A DNA stretch of 64,000 nt from Caldinitratiruptor microaerophilus (GTDB taxonomy: Bacteria > Bacillota > Sulfobacillia > Symbiobacteriales > ZC4RG38). The notes beneath the pieces are model-generated. The model was not told the DNA's origin. It was given only the letters and a program-made list of their open reading frames with translations, and did no database searches. Both the position numbers and the translations under genes were made by a program. Below, in pieces: positions 35,457 through 42,941 of this stretch. How positions within the stretch are numbered: position 1 is the stretch's first letter; the number at the start of each line of letters is the position of its first letter. The stretch spans positions 2,108,001 through 2,172,000 of the forward strand of contig NZ_AP025628.1 in NCBI RefSeq assembly GCF_025999835.1, given 5' to 3'.

Positions 35457-35604
35457 CCGGAGACCGCGGCGACGTGAAGAGCCACCGCACGATCCCGAGG
35501 CCCGATCACGCAAACCCCGGTTTTACCATGCGCCAGTGAGGTGCCAGGAGGCGCATGTCCCACCAGACGGAACAAAACGCACATCTTGAACCCCGGGAGC
35601 TTAC

Positions 35605-35626
35605 CTTGCCTGTCAAGATCTGCGTC
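35605..35626 (+). repeat. 22-nt dispersed repeat, copy 1
   Basis: CTTGCCTGTCAA-GAT-CTGCGTC differs at only two positions from the copy at 35765-35786. The reverse strand contains TTGACAGGC, also present in the tRNA promoter at 35922. Confidence 0.6.
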
Positions 35627-35736
35627 CCCACGTCCGCGCAAGGGCTCGAATGGGCAGGGTTTGGCGGGCGCAAGGGGTTTCAGTCGACCCACGCATGGCG
35701 TTATGTCACCAGCGCCAGGGCACCGGCCGGCACGAA

Positions 35737-35785
35737 ACGCAGAAGTTGACAGGCGGAGACCGATCTTGCCTGTCAACTTCTGCGT
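35737..35785. repeat. perfect 18-bp inverted repeat (long hairpin)
   Basis: Left arm 35737-35754 (ACGCAGAAGTTGACAGGC) pairs perfectly with the right arm 35768-35785 around a 13-nt spacer. The right arm includes the second copy of the 22-nt repeat (35765-35786). No T-run follows, so it is not a typical terminator. Confidence 0.75.
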
Positions 35786-35921
35786 CAGGCGGCAACGAGT
35801 CGCATGGACAGCCGGCACAAGCATTCGGGAAACGGTGCGACATCCCCTTCCGCGCCATTTCGGCCGGATTGGTAGAAAGCGCAACCGTAATTTCGCGCGT
35901 GCACCCCTGAAGTGAGGCCCG

Positions 35922-35950
35922 TTGACAGGCGGCCAGGTGCTGGCTAGAAT
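35922..35950 (+). promoter_or_regulatory. sigma-A promoter of tRNA-Leu(GAG)
   Basis: TTGACA (35922-35927), exactly 17 nt, TAGAAT (35945-35950), 14 nt before the mature tRNA 5' end. Near consensus. Confidence 0.85.
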
Positions 35951-35964
35951 GAGCTTGCCGACAC

Positions 35965-36049
35965 GTCGGAGTGGCGGAACTGGCAGACGCGTACGTTTGA
36001 GGGGCGTATGGCGCAAGCCGTGCGGGTTCAAGTCCCGCCTCCGACACCA
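35965..36049 (+). tRNA. tRNA-Leu (GAG)
   Basis: 85 nt including encoded CCA. Acceptor stem GTCGGAG pairs with CTCCGAC; discriminator A. Anticodon stem TACGT/GCGTA with loop TTGAGGG gives anticodon GAG (35999-36001). Long variable arm (class II), T-loop GGTTCAAGTCC. Decodes CUC/CUU. Confidence 0.95.
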
Positions 36050-36144
36050 GGCTTGTAGAGCGGGTTTCCGGCTTCACCGGTTCTCAGCCCGGCTGGTTCC
36101 CGACCGGAATGGGAACTTGCAACGCCAGAACCCGGTCTTGTAGA

Positions 36145-36323
36145 CCGACGCCCGGTGCGGCTACAGCGGGCGTCGGCAGGCGGCTCTGGTGGCCGCCGGT
36201 CTCTCCGTCCGAAGCCGTCCGGGTGATGCCATCCAAGGCCCGGACGGCTTCGTCGTCACTCCCCGCTCGGCGCGCCGGGTGATGCGGCGGCCCGCAGGTC
36301 ATGCAGGTGCAGGCGGGCTTTTT
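36145..36323 (+). terminator. three hairpins after tRNA-Leu, last one a Rho-independent terminator
   Basis: Hairpin A: CCGACGCCCG with CGGGCGTCGG (36145-36176). Hairpin B: 14 bp perfect, 36210-36223 with 36239-36252. Hairpin C: GCCCGC (36290-36295) with GCGGGC (36313-36318) followed by TTTTT (36319-36323), the typical terminator form on the plus strand. The rest of the gap 36050-36423 holds no gene I can support. Confidence 0.6.
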
Positions 36324-36423
36324 GCCCCCACACATTCCTCGCCGGCGGTCCTCCACCCGCTCCGAGAGGGGCCGGCGAGACCACGAAGCCGATCAGAGTC
36401 CCGCTCTTCGAAAAGCGAGGCGC

Positions 36424-36996
36424 TCATCGGCTCATGCCCTGATCACGAACGCGTTTCTCCCGTTCGGCGAAGTGTCTCCGTATCGTGACGGCCACGCGTG
36501 CCATTTCTTCCTGGGTACATGCTGTCCGTCGCAAGCGGTCAAGCAGAGTCCGCTCGCTCACCAGACCTGCCCGCACGACGGCCGAACAAAACTCGAGGTC
36601 CTTTGGCCTGCCCGCGAGGTACTTGCTCACGAGAAGGTCATGGGGTTCCAGGCAATATCCCGTGATCCCCATCGTATTTGCGTTCTCGACCGGGATCAGC
36701 CGGTCCCGCCAGCCATCCGGAAGCCGTGCAGTCGTTTCGTCCACACCGTGGGCATAGATGCCGAACGTGTCGTGGAACATGGACCCTTCCCCCAGGGTCC
36801 CGTCGATCAGGTCCGCCTTCTTGCCGTCCGGATCGTTCACGGGGAGAAGGTAGGCTTCCATTGATTCCGTGGCCTCGGGAGGAAGTCCGGAGGGGAAGCG
36901 CCCCAGGATGGCCTGGCTGCCCAGGACGATCACCTCACGATCCCCCAGGATCGCGCCGGCGGCCCGGATGATATGCTCCAGCTCATCGCGCCGCAC
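36424..36996 (-). CDS. DUF6036-type nucleotidyltransferase-like protein (possible toxin)
   Basis: 190 residues from GTG 36996 behind GGAGGCG. It opens with a nucleotidyltransferase-like segment, REVIVLGSQAILGRFPSG, followed by ADLIDGTLGEG and then CLEPHDLLVSKYLAGRPKD. This pattern is that of small DUF6036/AbiEii-like proteins often found as one half of two-gene modules. The start overlaps the upstream gene by 14 nt. AbiEii-like toxins modify tRNA or act in phage defence; for this gene that is inference only. It could also be a harmless orphan. Confidence 0.6.
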   Translation of the reverse strand: MRRDELEHIIRAAGAILGDREVIVLGSQAILGRFPSGLPPEATESMEAYLLPVNDPDGKKADLIDGTLGEGSMFHDTFGIYAHGVDETTARLPDGWRDRLIPVENANTMGITGYCLEPHDLLVSKYLAGRPKDLEFCSAVVRAGLVSERTLLDRLRRTACTQEEMARVAVTIRRHFAEREKRVRDQGMSR

Positions 36997-37324
36997 GGCT
37001 TCGCCTCCATTCCCTGGCAAACTCTCGGAAGGCGGCCGAGCGCTCCCGCGGCGGGACGACGCCCGCGAACGGCGTGCACTGGCGCAGGGCTCTGGCGTCC
37101 TCGCCGGGCGACACCATCACGTTGAGAAGCTCGTCCAGGGGGCCCTCCAGGAGAGCCTGCCATCTCGCCATGTACGGCTCGGAATTCGGATGTTGACGCC
37201 GGAGCCGGGCCAGGTTCGCCCGCGCCTTGGCGAGCACGCGCTCGGGTTGGGCCTTCAGCTTCTCCGCCACGAGCTGATGGTAGCGGATCGACCACTCCTC
37301 GACGCGGCGGTGCGTGCTCTCCAT
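36983..37324 (-). CDS. partner of the DUF6036 protein (possible antitoxin)
   Basis: 113 residues from ATG 37324, behind GGGGGGAG. Predicted all-helical: RVEEWSIRYHQLVAEKLKAQ, then WQALLEGPLDELLNVMVSPG, a Pro-containing turn, and a basic end. No family name recalled. Its end overlaps the start of the nucleotidyltransferase-like gene, a usual sign of toxin-antitoxin coupling, with the antitoxin first. Confidence 0.55.
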   Translation of the reverse strand: MESTHRRVEEWSIRYHQLVAEKLKAQPERVLAKARANLARLRRQHPNSEPYMARWQALLEGPLDELLNVMVSPGEDARALRQCTPFAGVVPPRERSAAFREFAREWRRSRAAR

Positions 37325-37483
37325 AGCGCACTCCCCCCAGGTAGAGTGTATCATGCTCGGCGGCGGGCAGGGCTCCGGCCCGAGGCGGCACCCGCCGCCG
37401 GATCCGGATGGGTACCGTGCCTGTGTTCGCAATCGTCCTGTGGCGTCCCACGGCCGCCTGGCCGCGCAGACGTCGCGGACGTC

Positions 37484-37672
37484 CTACCGGACGAACAGGA
37501 GCCAGAAGAGGAAGTACACCGCCAGGACGGCCGCGATGAACAGGACCACGACCGGCAGGACGATCTGGTACGTGGCGATGATGAGCGCGAGGACGTCCTG
37601 CCAACCCAGCCGCGGCCGGCCCGGCTCAGCGGCTTCCTCCGGGCGGTCGGGCGGACGGCGATCCCTGGTCAG
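37484..37672 (-). CDS. small membrane protein, probable CTG start
   Basis: 62 residues. The N-terminal 25 residues are charged and Pro-rich, then one or two hydrophobic helices (QDVLALIIATYQ...VLAVYFLFWLLFV) to the end. AGGAGGT lies 8 nt upstream of a CTG at 37672 and no ATG, GTG or TTG fits between; the only in-frame alternative starts 75 nt further upstream within the transglycosylase gene without a ribosome site. It overlaps that gene by 47 nt and ends the polA operon. Confidence 0.5.
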   Translation of the reverse strand: MTRDRRPPDRPEEAAEPGRPRLGWQDVLALIIATYQIVLPVVVLFIAAVLAVYFLFWLLFVR

Positions 37673-38255
37673 GCGGCACCACCTCCTGCTCCGGCGCCTC
37701 CGGGTTGCCGTAGATCCACGCGTAGAACCGGTAGGACCGAAGCACACGCTGGACGAAGGCCCGTGTCTCCGGGAAAGGAATCGCCGAAAGGTCGCCGGCG
37801 CTCCCGCTCCAGCGGCCCTCCTCGAGCCAGTTGCGCACCGGGCCGTCCCCCCCGTTGTACGCGGCCAGGGCAGCCGGCACCTTGCCGTCGAACTGGCGCA
37901 CGAGGTAGGCGAGATACCAGGTCCCCACCCGGATGTTGATCGTCGGGTCGTACAGGTCGTCCGGGCGGATGGGCCCGAGGCCGATGCGGTCCGCCACCCA
38001 GTGGCCCGTCTCGGGCATGACCTGCATGAGCCCCCGCGCCCCCTGGGGCGACGTGCTCCCCGGCCGCCAGTGACTCTCCGTCCGGATCACCGCGGCCACG
38101 AGCCACGGGCTGAGCCCGTTCTCCCGCGCCGACCGGATCACCAGCTCCCGGTGGGGCAGCGGGTAGAACCGGGTGAGGATGGCGCGCGCCCCGCGCGGGA
38201 CGAGCGCGACCAGGACGGCAAGAGCCAGCGCCCAGGCGAGCAGGCGGCGCTTCAT
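37626..38255 (-). CDS. lytic transglycosylase, SLT domain, exported
   Basis: 209 residues; ATG overlaps the coaE stop (ATGA). Signal/anchor helix 4-24. SLT domain about 45-180: catalytic Glu in VAAVIRTESHWRPG, then GARGLMQVMPET, INIRVGTWYLAYL and ALAAYNGGDGPV, all canonical. Cleaves peptidoglycan glycan strands. The tail is Pro-rich. Resembles YjbJ/Slt of Firmicutes; the position behind coaE is common in clostridia. Confidence 0.9.
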   Translation of the reverse strand: MKRRLLAWALALAVLVALVPRGARAILTRFYPLPHRELVIRSARENGLSPWLVAAVIRTESHWRPGSTSPQGARGLMQVMPETGHWVADRIGLGPIRPDDLYDPTINIRVGTWYLAYLVRQFDGKVPAALAAYNGGDGPVRNWLEEGRWSGSAGDLSAIPFPETRAFVQRVLRSYRFYAWIYGNPEAPEQEVVPPDQGSPSARPPGGSR

Positions 38256-38896
38256 CGCCCGGCCTCCCCGCCCCCCGCCGCGGCCAGGACGGCCCGCCAC
38301 GCGGCCTCCACCTGGGCGCGGGTGGCGGCAGGGTCGCCGCGGTTGTCGATCACCACGTCCGCCAGCCGCCGCTTCTCTTCGAGCGGCATCTGGGCGTCGA
38401 TCCGCCGGCGCGCCTCGGCCTCGTCCAGGCCGTCCCGGGCCACGAGCCGGCGCAGCTGCGTCGGGGGGTCGACGTAGACGACCCAGACCTGGTCGACGTG
38501 CGCCTGATACCCGGTCTCGAAGAGGAGGGGGATGTCGAGGACCACCGCCCGAGCCCCCGCCCGGGCGGCTGCCTCCACTTCCTCTGCCATGCGCCGCCGG
38601 ACGATCGGGTGCACGATCGCCTCCAGGCGCCGGCGCGCCTCCGGATCCGAGAAGACGCGCCGCGCCAGGGCGGCCCGGTCGAGTTCGCCGTCCGGCCCGA
38701 CCACCCCGGGGCCGAATGCGGCGACGATGGGGCCGTACGCCTCGCCGCCCCGGGCCTCCACCGCGTGGACGATGCGGTCCGCGTCCACGACGGCCGCGCC
38801 GAGCTCGCGCAGGATCGCGACCACGGTCGACTTGCCGCTGGCGATGCCCCCCGTCAGCCCGATCCGGAGGACCTTGCCGGGACCCTTACTCGCCAT
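38252..38896 (-). CDS. coaE: dephospho-CoA kinase
   Basis: 214 residues. Last step of CoA synthesis. P-loop GLTGGIASGKSTV at 13-25, VVDADRIVH, and VVLDIPLLFETG; length normal. It overlaps the preceding gene by 11 nt and the transglycosylase by 4 nt, in the conserved polA-mutM-x-coaE order. Confidence 0.95.
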   Translation of the reverse strand: MASKGPGKVLRIGLTGGIASGKSTVVAILRELGAAVVDADRIVHAVEARGGEAYGPIVAAFGPGVVGPDGELDRAALARRVFSDPEARRRLEAIVHPIVRRRMAEEVEAAARAGARAVVLDIPLLFETGYQAHVDQVWVVYVDPPTQLRRLVARDGLDEAEARRRIDAQMPLEEKRRLADVVIDNRGDPAATRAQVEAAWRAVLAAAGGGEAGR

Positions 38897-39161
38897 CGCG
38901 ACCGCCGGCGTCGTCGTCCCCGGGCGAGACGGCCCCCGGCGGCTCGAGCGCGCCGGCCGGCGGCGCGTCGACGCGGTAGCGCTCGAAGGCCTTCAAGGTG
39001 GACTCGCGCAGCTCCTTCTCGGAGTTCACCACGAGCCGCCAGCGCCCGCCCGGCTGCGGCACGATGTGGATCTCGCCGGTCACGCCCAGGCCTTCCCAGA
39101 GGCGCCGGGCCACCTCCCGCATCTCGCTCTCCCGATCGAACTCGAAGGTCAGGAACTGCAA
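38886..39161 (-). CDS. conserved small protein between mutM and coaE
   Basis: 91 residues. N-terminal two-thirds form an alpha/beta unit (MQFLTFEFDRESEMREVARR; GRWRLVVNSEKELRESTLKAF), resembling a small ACT/ferredoxin-like fold; the last 25 residues are acidic and Pro-rich. The frame overlaps coaE by 11 nt, which supports coupling. Function unknown. Confidence 0.65.
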   Translation of the reverse strand: MQFLTFEFDRESEMREVARRLWEGLGVTGEIHIVPQPGGRWRLVVNSEKELRESTLKAFERYRVDAPPAGALEPPGAVSPGDDDAGGRDGE

Positions 39162-39230
39162 CCTCCGTCACCCTTTCCGGTGCGACTCCTGCCCGCCGGG
39201 GGGCCGGGCCGTGGGCCCGGGGCGGCCCCG

Positions 39231-40055
39231 TCAGGCCTGGCAGCGGGGGCAGAGATGCGTGCCCCGGCCGGCCACCCGGATCTTGGCGATCGGCCTGCCG
39301 CAGCGCGGGCACGGCTCTCCCTCCCGGTCGTAGACCCGCAGCTCGCTGTAGAAATCGCCGGGGCGGGCCTCCCCGTCGAGGTAGAGGGAGAACGTCGTGC
39401 CCCGCCGCGCGATCGCGTTGTCCAGGACCTCCCGCACGGCGCGGTGAAGGCGCTCGACCTCGGCCCCGCCGAGGGCCCCGGCAGGGCGGGCGGGGTGGAT
39501 CCCCGCCCGGAACAGGGCCTCGTCCGCGTAGATGTTGCCCAGGCCGGCCACGGCCCGCTGATCCAGCAGCACGGCCTTGACGGCCGCCCGGCGGCCCTTC
39601 AGCTCCGCGGCCAGCTGCTCCGGACCCCAGTCCGGGTCCAGGGGTTCGGGGCCCAGCGTGCGGAGCCCTGCCGGCGCGCCCTCGTCGCCCGGCCCCACGA
39701 GGTGGAAGCCCCCGAACGTGCGCTGGTCCTCGTAGCGCAGCTCGGTCCCGTCGTCCAGGCCAAGGACGACGTGGGTGTGCCGGGCCCGCGGAACCTCCGG
39801 GGAGACCACGTAGAGCCGGCCCGACATGCGCAGGTGGCACACGAGCGTCCGGTCGCCGTCCAGCGGCAGGAGCAGGTACTTGCCCCGGCGTCCCGGCTCG
39901 CCGAAGGTCCGTCCGGTGAGGGCGCTCCGGAACGCGTCCGGGGCGGGGTGGCGGATCTGGCCGGGCCGGATCACGTCCACCCGCCGGACCTGCCGGCCGG
40001 GCAGGCGGCGCGCGAGGGTGCGGCGGAGGGTCTCCACTTCCGGCAGCTCGGGCAT
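39231..40055 (-). CDS. mutM: formamidopyrimidine-DNA glycosylase
   Basis: 274 residues. Excises 8-oxoguanine and nicks the site. MPELPEVETLRR with catalytic Pro2-Glu3, RRGKYLLLPL with the essential Lys, HLRMSG, and a C-terminal zinc finger CPRCGRP...CPRCQ. It follows polA by 13 nt. Confidence 0.95.
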   Translation of the reverse strand: MPELPEVETLRRTLARRLPGRQVRRVDVIRPGQIRHPAPDAFRSALTGRTFGEPGRRGKYLLLPLDGDRTLVCHLRMSGRLYVVSPEVPRARHTHVVLGLDDGTELRYEDQRTFGGFHLVGPGDEGAPAGLRTLGPEPLDPDWGPEQLAAELKGRRAAVKAVLLDQRAVAGLGNIYADEALFRAGIHPARPAGALGGAEVERLHRAVREVLDNAIARRGTTFSLYLDGEARPGDFYSELRVYDREGEPCPRCGRPIAKIRVAGRGTHLCPRCQA

Positions 40056-40068
40056 CCGCCGCCTCCCC

Positions 40069-42795
40069 CTAGCTGCGGGCGGCCAGCCACTCGTCGGCCG
40101 GCACCATGTCGTACCAGTTGGGGCCCACCCGGGTCTCCACGGCCAGGGGGACCGACAGCCGCATCGCTCCCGTCATCTCGCGCTCGGCGATCTCCCGCAG
40201 GCGGGGGATCTCCTCGGGCGGCGCCTCGAAGACCAGCTCGTCGTGGACCTGCAGGAGCATCCGGGCCCGCAGCCCCGCCCGGCGCACCTCCCGGTCGACA
40301 GCGATCATGGCGAGCTTCATGAGGTCGGCGGCGGTCCCCTGGATGGGCGTGTTGATGGCCGCCCGCTCGGCATTCTGCCGCACGGCGAACGTGCGGGAGT
40401 GGATGTCCGGGAGGAAGCGGCGCCGCCCGAGCAGCGTCGTGACGTAACCCTTCTCCCTGGCCTCCCGCACCTTTTCCTCCATGTAGCGCTTGACGCCCGG
40501 ATACCGTTCGAAGTACCGCTCGATGAACGCCCGGGCCTCCCCGCGGCCGATCCGCAGCGCCCGGGCAAGGCCGAAGTCACTTTGACCATAGAGCAGGCCG
40601 AAATTTACAGTTTTTGCCATGCGCCGCTGTTCCTTCGTCACCTGGTCGATCTCCAGGCCGAACACCTCCGCCGCCGTGCGGGCGTGCACGTCCTGGCCCT
40701 GCTCGAACGCCTCCCGCAGGGCCGGGTCGCCGGAGAAGTGAGCGGCGATGCGCAGTTCGATCTGCGAGTAGTCCGCCGCGAACAGGACCCAGCCCTCCGC
40801 CGGGACGAAGACCTTGCGGAGCCGGCGGCCCTCCTCCTCCCGGATCGGGATGTTCTGCAGGTTCGGGTCGGCGCTCGACAGCCGGCCGGTGGCGGCGACC
40901 GTCTGGTTGAACGTCGTGTGGACGCGGCCGTCCGGCTCGACCAGCTCCTTGAGGCCGTCCACGTAAGTACCCTTGAGCTTCACGAGCGTCCGGTAATCCA
41001 GGATCTTCGCCGGCACGTCGTGGAGCGCGGCGAGTTCCTCGAGCACCTCGGCGTCGGTCGAGTAGCCCGTCTTGGTCCGCTTGACGGTCGGCAGGCCGAG
41101 CTTCTCGAACAGGACCTCGCCCAGCTGCTTCGTGGAGTTGATGTTGAACTGCATCCCTGCCGCCGTCCAGATCTCCTGCTGCAGCGCCACGATCCGGTCG
41201 TCGAGCTCGCGGCCGATGGCTTCGAGCTGTTCCCGGTCCACCCGGATCCCCGTGGCCTCCATCCGGGCCAGGATCGGCAGGAGGGGCATCTCGACCTCCG
41301 CGAAGAGCGGCCAGAGGCCGGCCTCCTCCAGGTCCCGCCGCATCGCCTCCCGCAGGCGCCCGAGGCGGGCGGCGGCGGCGGCCCGCCCGCCCGGCGATGC
41401 GGGGTCGGGCACCTCGCCGAGCCCGTACTGCCGGAGCAGGTCGTCAACCCGGTACGTGCTCCGGCCCGGGTCCAGCAGGTAGGCGGCCACGGCGCCGTCG
41501 AAGGCCGGCGGGGCCGCCGCCACGCCCCGCCGCAGGAGCCAGACGTAAAACGGCTTGACGTCAAACGCTGCCAGGTCCGTCGCCCGGGACCAGTACGCGT
41601 CCAGCCCGGGCAGCGCCGCCGGCTCGAACCATACGGCGGTCGCGGCGCCCCCGTCCAGCGGGGCCAGGGCGACCCCCTGCGGCTCCCCTCGCCCGTACGG
41701 CCCGACGGGCCCTCCGGCGGGCACGGGCTGTACCGGGGCGATGAGCCCGGCCGTCCCCGGCAACGCGTCCGCCAGGCGGGCAGCGGGCGCCGCGTCCGCC
41801 ACAAGCTCGATCTGCAGCGCTGGCCCGGCGGGGGCCGCCTCGCTCCCGGCTGCCGCGAGCGCCGCGTCCGGGGGCCCGGCCCCGCCCTCGGCCGCGGAGG
41901 ACTCCGGCACGTCCACCGGAGGCGTCACCCGCGGCAGGAGCGAGCGGAACTCCAGCTGCTTGAACAGGCGCTGCGCCTCGGCGTAGTCGGGCTCCTGGCG
42001 CCCGAGTGCGTCGAGGTCGACCTCGATGGGCACCTGCCGGTCGATCGTCGCCAGCCGCCGGGAGAGCCGGGCGTCCGCCTCGTGCTCGCGCAGGCGCTCC
42101 TGCAGTTTCCGGCCCGGCACCCGGTCGATGTTCGCCAGGATCCCCTCGAGCGTGCCGAACGCCTGGAGGAGACGAACGGCCGTCTTCTCCCCCACCCCGG
42201 GCACGCCGGGGATGTTGTCCGACGGGTCGCCCATGAGGCTCTTGAGGTCGACCACCTGCTCGGGGGTGATCCCGTAGGCGGCCCGGACGGCGGCCCGGTC
42301 CATCCGGGCCACGTCCGTGACCCCCCGCCGCGTGAGCAGCACGGTGACGTGGTCGTCCACCAGCTGCAGGGCGTCCCGGTCGCCGGTGACGATCACCGTG
42401 GGGATCCCCCGCTCCGAGGCGATCCGGGAGAGGGTGCCGATGAGGTCGTCCGCCTCGTAGCCCGCAAGTTCGAGATAGGGCACGCGCAGCGCCCGCAGCA
42501 CCTCCCGCAGCGGGCCGAGCTGCACCTTGAAGTCGTCGGGAGCCGCCTGCCGGGTCGCCTTGTAGGCCGCGTACCATTCGTCGCGGAAGGTGGGGCCGGG
42601 AACGTCGAAGGCCACCGCCAGGTGCGTGGGCTGCTCGTCGTCCAGCACCTTGTACAGCATCCGGAGGAAGCCGAAGATGGCCCCGGTCGGGAAGCCCCCC
42701 GAAGCGCGAAACTCCTGGAACGAAAAATAGGCCCGGTAGGCCAGGCTGTTGCCGTCGATCAGGACGAGCTTCCCCGCTCCCGGCAATTCCTTCAC
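40069..42795 (-). CDS. polA: DNA polymerase I, proofreading domain inactive
   Basis: 908 residues. 5'-3' exonuclease domain 1-~300 (VLIDGNSLAYRAYF, YEADDLIGTLSR, GDRDALQLVDD, SLMGDPSDNIPGVPGVG). The middle 3'-5' exonuclease domain (~320-490) lacks the DxE metal motif and is Ala/Pro/Gly-rich, as in Taq and Bacillus enzymes, so no proofreading is expected. Polymerase domain: motif A ADYSQIELRIAAHFSGD, motif B RRMAKTVNFGLLYG, motif C LLQVHDELVFEAP. First gene of the repair/CoA operon. Confidence 0.96.
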   Translation of the reverse strand: MKELPGAGKLVLIDGNSLAYRAYFSFQEFRASGGFPTGAIFGFLRMLYKVLDDEQPTHLAVAFDVPGPTFRDEWYAAYKATRQAAPDDFKVQLGPLREVLRALRVPYLELAGYEADDLIGTLSRIASERGIPTVIVTGDRDALQLVDDHVTVLLTRRGVTDVARMDRAAVRAAYGITPEQVVDLKSLMGDPSDNIPGVPGVGEKTAVRLLQAFGTLEGILANIDRVPGRKLQERLREHEADARLSRRLATIDRQVPIEVDLDALGRQEPDYAEAQRLFKQLEFRSLLPRVTPPVDVPESSAAEGGAGPPDAALAAAGSEAAPAGPALQIELVADAAPAARLADALPGTAGLIAPVQPVPAGGPVGPYGRGEPQGVALAPLDGGAATAVWFEPAALPGLDAYWSRATDLAAFDVKPFYVWLLRRGVAAAPPAFDGAVAAYLLDPGRSTYRVDDLLRQYGLGEVPDPASPGGRAAAAARLGRLREAMRRDLEEAGLWPLFAEVEMPLLPILARMEATGIRVDREQLEAIGRELDDRIVALQQEIWTAAGMQFNINSTKQLGEVLFEKLGLPTVKRTKTGYSTDAEVLEELAALHDVPAKILDYRTLVKLKGTYVDGLKELVEPDGRVHTTFNQTVAATGRLSSADPNLQNIPIREEEGRRLRKVFVPAEGWVLFAADYSQIELRIAAHFSGDPALREAFEQGQDVHARTAAEVFGLEIDQVTKEQRRMAKTVNFGLLYGQSDFGLARALRIGRGEARAFIERYFERYPGVKRYMEEKVREAREKGYVTTLLGRRRFLPDIHSRTFAVRQNAERAAINTPIQGTAADLMKLAMIAVDREVRRAGLRARMLLQVHDELVFEAPPEEIPRLREIAEREMTGAMRLSVPLAVETRVGPNWYDMVPADEWLAARS

Positions 42796-42885
42796 CTCAC
42801 TGCCGCTGCCGCCGTCACCACTCTACCACAAGAGGCGCCGGGACGGGTACCGGCCCCTCCGGAAGGCGCGGGCCGCCAACAGTCC

Positions 42886-42915
42886 GGGGGCCGCCACCCC
42901 CGGGTGACGGCCCCC
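42886..42915 (-). terminator. hairpin after anti-sigma factor gene
   Basis: GGGGGCCG (42886-42893) pairs with CGGCCCCC (42908-42915), with further CACC/GGTG pairing inside. It lies 27 nt past the anti-sigma stop and 90 nt before polA on the same strand, so it probably separates the two operons. Confidence 0.5.
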
Positions 42916-42941
42916 GATTGTGCCCGCCCCATGCGAAGGCG

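Larger units (their letters stand above)
35204..35964. other. 761-nt non-coding stretch with repeats and palindromes
   Basis: No convincing gene on either strand: short frames lack ribosome sites and similarity. It holds a palindrome TCACATATGTGA, an inverted repeat CATGCGCC...GGCGCATG (35527-35557), two copies of a 22-nt element and a long hairpin (entered separately), and the promoter of tRNA-Leu at the right end. It is lower in GC than most of the window and could be decayed DNA. Confidence 0.6.

Noticed and set aside
35204-35964. CRISPR array suspected from the repeated 22-nt element
   Set aside because: Only two close copies, 160 nt apart, one in an inverted repeat; no regular spacing and no cas genes.
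36084-36356. Minus-strand frame with a CTCMTCG Cys-rich stretch, metallothionein-like at first sight
   Set aside because: The Cys codons come from the terminator hairpin behind tRNA-Leu; no ribosome site, and the rest is low complexity.
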